Below are positions 4,062 to 6,022 of a stretch of 6,022 nucleotides of DNA, one piece after another. Origin of the DNA: Planctomycetota bacterium (GTDB lineage Bacteria; Planctomycetota; Phycisphaerae; Sedimentisphaerales; Anaerohalosphaeraceae); contig DAOVVQ010000239.1 of NCBI GenBank assembly GCA_030637065.1, positions 1 to 6,022 on the forward strand, in the 5' to 3' direction. The notes under the pieces are model-generated. The model was given only the letters and a program-made list of their open reading frames with translations, made no database searches and was not told where the DNA came from. The position numbers were made by a program, and so were the translations under genes. Position 1 is the stretch's first letter. The number at the start of each line of letters is the position of its first letter.

Positions 4062-6022
4062 TTAGTCCATACAGACAACGCTGCCGTCTTTCAGCGCGAT
4101 AAAGAGCGCCCCTTGTGCCGCAGCCATTCCGTCGAATACGGGCAGATGATCCAGCTTGTACTCGGCTAATTTTTCGCCGGTGGTTTTGTTTACCGCCTGC
4201 AGGATGGCGCCCTTCTCGCCGCGCCATGCCCGGGCCTGGGCTGAGAAGGCCCGCGTCATCTCGTTATTTTCCTCGAAATTGATGCCGAAGCCCTTTTCCT
4301 CGTCGGAGACCTCGGGGGGGCCCGCCATAAACACGATGTCATCGGCAAGGACCATCGCATTGGCCAGAAGCGCAGGCCGCTCGGAAGTCCACTGGTAATT
4401 GACCTTGTTCTTGCCGCCATGCTTTTCGCCGCCCTTTTCCTGCGATGCCGCTGCCGCAGCCGCAGCTCCCTCCGCAGCCTCGGCGGCCCGCTGCTGCTCG
4501 TTCTTGTACCGGTCCGCTGAATACAGGTAATGGTAGGGCCTCGGCTTCATGGTGTTGCTGTAGACCGCCGCCCTGAACCCGTAGACCTGCGTATCGTCAA
4601 AGACTAACATCCGCCCAACCGGAGCGGCATTGGGCGGCGTGGTATACTCGCCGTGGCCCTCGCCGCCGGTGAGGCCGTACATCAGATATGAGCGGTGAAA
4701 CCACGTATCGTCCAGAAAGCCCGTGGGATTAAATAAATGCCGCCCGGGGCCGTCTTGGATCTTCTCCTTGCCGGCTGGTGCGTCGATGTCGATCCGCTTG
4801 CCGTCAAGGCCGAACTTCTGAGCGCCCATGTAGACGAACTTGCCGTCGCATGAGAGTATGTCCGGATTGGCGACCGGCATTGCCTTGCCCGGCATCTTGG
4901 CCTGGATACTGCCGCCGGTCTCCGGATCAATCTCGTTTAGTACCGTCTCGGATATCTTCCTGCCCGAAGCGGCATCGAGGCGAACCATCCGCATCCCGCC
5001 GTCAAAGAACATATTGCGGCCGGCCAGGCAGTAGGCTGTGTCGTCATGGACGAGTACGCTGCCGCTGATCGGCCAGAGCGACTCGACCTGCTGACGACAG
5101 AACAGCTTATCCTTGCCGGGCGCAACCTGGTATCGCCAGACCAACTCGCCATCGGATGCACGCAGGCAGTAAACCCAGCCGTCCGCCGAGCCGAAGATCG
5201 CCATGCCGTTATGGATCGTAGGCGGAGAATCGATCCGCCCGCCGGCGGTATAAGTCCACTCGGTCTTGCCGCTGGAGTTGTTCAGGGCATAGAGCTTATG
5301 CCGGTCGATAGCGGCGACAAAGGTCATCCCGCCAGCCACCGTTACCGAGCTTAGCGTCCCGCCGATTTGGGCCTTCCATTTCTCCCGGAGCTTCGACGAG
5401 ACCTTGCCCCTCGTAGCGCCGCTTCGCTGCGAATCGTGCCGATAGGCCGCCCAGTCATTTTGATTTGCTATTTTCGATTTACTATTTCCTATTTTTTTGT
5501 ATGCCGGGCCCTTGACCAGCCGCTCGGCGTCGGTTGCCGGCTGGGGAACTTGCGACTGGCCCGAGGCAAGGGCCATCATGAACGTCAGCTTCGACTGGTA
5601 ATGACACGCACAGGAATCCGCCGGCTTATACAAAAGCCCGTTGGCGGGCATGACGCCGTAGATGCAGCTTCCGCGGACATAATGATGGAGGTCCATCGTC
5701 TCAGGCCCGTCAAACTTATAAAACTCCGTGCCCGTGCCCGAGGTGATAAGATACTTTTCCGTCGCCCGGCCCGGATAGCACCGCTGGTGCATGAAGTAGA
5801 CATCGAGGTTGCTGGCCGTAAAACGCTTTACTTCTTCGCCGGTGTGCAGATCGATCGCCTTGATCTCCGTGCCCTTGGTCTGGGCCTTGCCGGTAGCCGC
5901 CGACCAGACCAGACCCTTGACGATAAACATATCATTAGGACTTTTGTGTCCGGTGCCCATCAGCTTATTTTTCCAGAGGTGCTTGCCCGTTGCCGCGTCG
6001 AATGCGTCGACAGACCCGGTAT
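4062..6022 (-). CDS. PQQ-like beta-propeller repeat protein, 5' truncated by window edge
   Basis: The frame is open to the right edge and ends at TAA 4064-4062, giving 652 visible residues. The ATG at 5960 is internal, because the 20 codons before it encode a propeller strand (VDAFDAATGKHLW, 4-16). Repeated 'xxALDxxTGexxW' strands mark the blades: 53-67, 243-257 (LYALNNSSGKTEWTY), 283-297 (VYCLRASDGELVWRY), 345-359, 606-621 and a closing LKDGSVVCMD at the C-terminus. Between them are PANGLLY (125-131), a CAC motif (C137, C139) and DDTWFHRSYLMYG, which I associate with large planctomycete propeller proteins. Such proteins are usually exported and scaffold-like or BamB/quinoprotein-like; a signal peptide or an N-terminal catalytic domain would lie outside the window. 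No PQQ-dehydrogenase active site is recognisable, so I do not call an enzyme. Oddities are an AT-rich heptamer insert (about 175-188) and an Ala/Gly/Lys-rich loop (about 509-539). The gene is co-directional with the glycosyltransferases, 68 bp away. Confidence 0.88.
   Translation of the reverse strand, partial: TGSVDAFDAATGKHLWKNKLMGTGHKSPNDMFIVKGLVWSAATGKAQTKGTEIKAIDLHTGEEVKRFTASNLDVYFMHQRCYPGRATEKYLITSGTGTEFYKFDGPETMDLHHYVRGSCIYGVMPANGLLYKPADSCACHYQSKLTFMMALASGQSQVPQPATDAERLVKGPAYKKIGNSKSKIANQNDWAAYRHDSQRSGATRGKVSSKLREKWKAQIGGTLSSVTVAGGMTFVAAIDRHKLYALNNSSGKTEWTYTAGGRIDSPPTIHNGMAIFGSADGWVYCLRASDGELVWRYQVAPGKDKLFCRQQVESLWPISGSVLVHDDTAYCLAGRNMFFDGGMRMVRLDAASGRKISETVLNEIDPETGGSIQAKMPGKAMPVANPDILSCDGKFVYMGAQKFGLDGKRIDIDAPAGKEKIQDGPGRHLFNPTGFLDDTWFHRSYLMYGLTGGEGHGEYTTPPNAAPVGRMLVFDDTQVYGFRAAVYSNTMKPRPYHYLYSADRYKNEQQRAAEAAEGAAAAAAASQEKGGEKHGGKNKVNYQWTSERPALLANAMVLADDIVFMAGPPEVSDEEKGFGINFEENNEMTRAFSAQARAWRGEKGAILQAVNKTTGEKLAEYKLDHLPVFDGMAAAQGALFIALKDGSVVCMD
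4404..4496 (-). repeat. Low-complexity Ala/Glu then Gly/Lys-rich coding segment in propeller gene
   Basis: About 31 codons encode an Ala-rich run with Glu (including seven consecutive Ala) followed by a Gly/Lys/Glu-rich stretch. It sits between the last clear family motif (RPYHYLYSADRYK) and the final blades, so it is most likely a disordered surface loop. The DNA is rich in GCN alanine codons and could vary in length by slippage. Confidence 0.7.
5460..5494 (-). repeat. Five-copy degenerate heptanucleotide tandem repeat, AT-rich, inside coding sequence
   Basis: On the minus strand five consecutive 7-mers read AAATAGG, AAATAGT, AAATCGA, AAATAGC and AAATCAA, preceded by a run of A. Every unit begins AAAT. 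The frame stays open and encodes a Lys/Asn/Ser/Ile-rich linker (about residues 175-188 of the visible protein) just before the AAYRHDSQRSG segment that opens the second group of blades. The composition is sharply different from the surrounding GC-rich gene. Confidence 0.8.

Noticed and set aside
3994..4227. N-terminal extension of the glycosyltransferase fusion up to an in-frame ATG at 4227
   Set aside because: It would overlap the propeller gene by over 160 bp on the same strand, encodes an Arg/Gly-rich non-family sequence, and the GT2 fold begins exactly at the ATG at 3993, which has a good ribosome site.
5457..5500. AT-rich patch read as an intergenic promoter region splitting the propeller gene in two
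   Set aside because: The frame is continuous through the patch, and propeller motifs in the same frame lie on both sides, so a single gene with an insert is the simpler reading.
4062..5960. Propeller gene starting at ATG 5960
   Set aside because: The frame continues to the window edge, and the 20 codons before this ATG encode a typical propeller strand (VDAFDAATGKHLW), so the true start lies outside the window.

Overview
The window looks like a piece of a Gram-negative bacterial chromosome, most likely from a planctomycete (Phycisphaerae-like) or a relative. Three things suggest this: an LpxI-type lipid A enzyme, an LPS-kinase-family protein directly after it, and a very long PQQ-like beta-propeller protein whose 'PANGLLY ... 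CACHYQ' and 'DDTWFHRSY' motifs I associate with planctomycete propeller proteins. The taxonomic call is an inference from gene content and moderately high GC; there is no rRNA or other marker gene here.

Layout: (1) 1-422, plus strand, the C-terminal half of lpxI, cut by the left edge. (2) 434-1264, plus strand, a Kdo/WaaP-type LPS kinase that begins at or within a few bases of the lpxI stop. (3) 1272-2195, minus strand, a family 9 glycosyltransferase (heptosyltransferase-like), convergent with the kinase across only 7 bp. (4) 2197-3993, minus strand, a two-enzyme fusion: an N-terminal family 2 glycosyltransferase, a helical TPR-like linker, and a C-terminal family 9 domain that is a paralogue of gene 3. 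Genes 4 and 3 are separated by 1 bp and are probably translationally coupled. (5) 4062-6022, minus strand, a PQQ-like beta-propeller protein running off the right edge. Coding density is very high; the largest gap is 68 bp.

Genes 1-4 make one functional theme. LpxI makes a lipid A precursor, the kinase probably phosphorylates an inner-core sugar, and the glycosyltransferases probably add core or surface-glycan sugars. The propeller gene has no obvious biochemical link to them.

The points most worth a second look are the GT2-GT9 fusion, the shared departure of both GT9 modules from the usual Asp-Ser/Thr-Gly donor motif, their identical four-cysteine tails, and an AT-rich heptanucleotide tandem repeat embedded in frame in the propeller gene. 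I see no CRISPR array, mobile element, tRNA, rRNA or defence system, and nothing that clearly amounts to an undescribed system.
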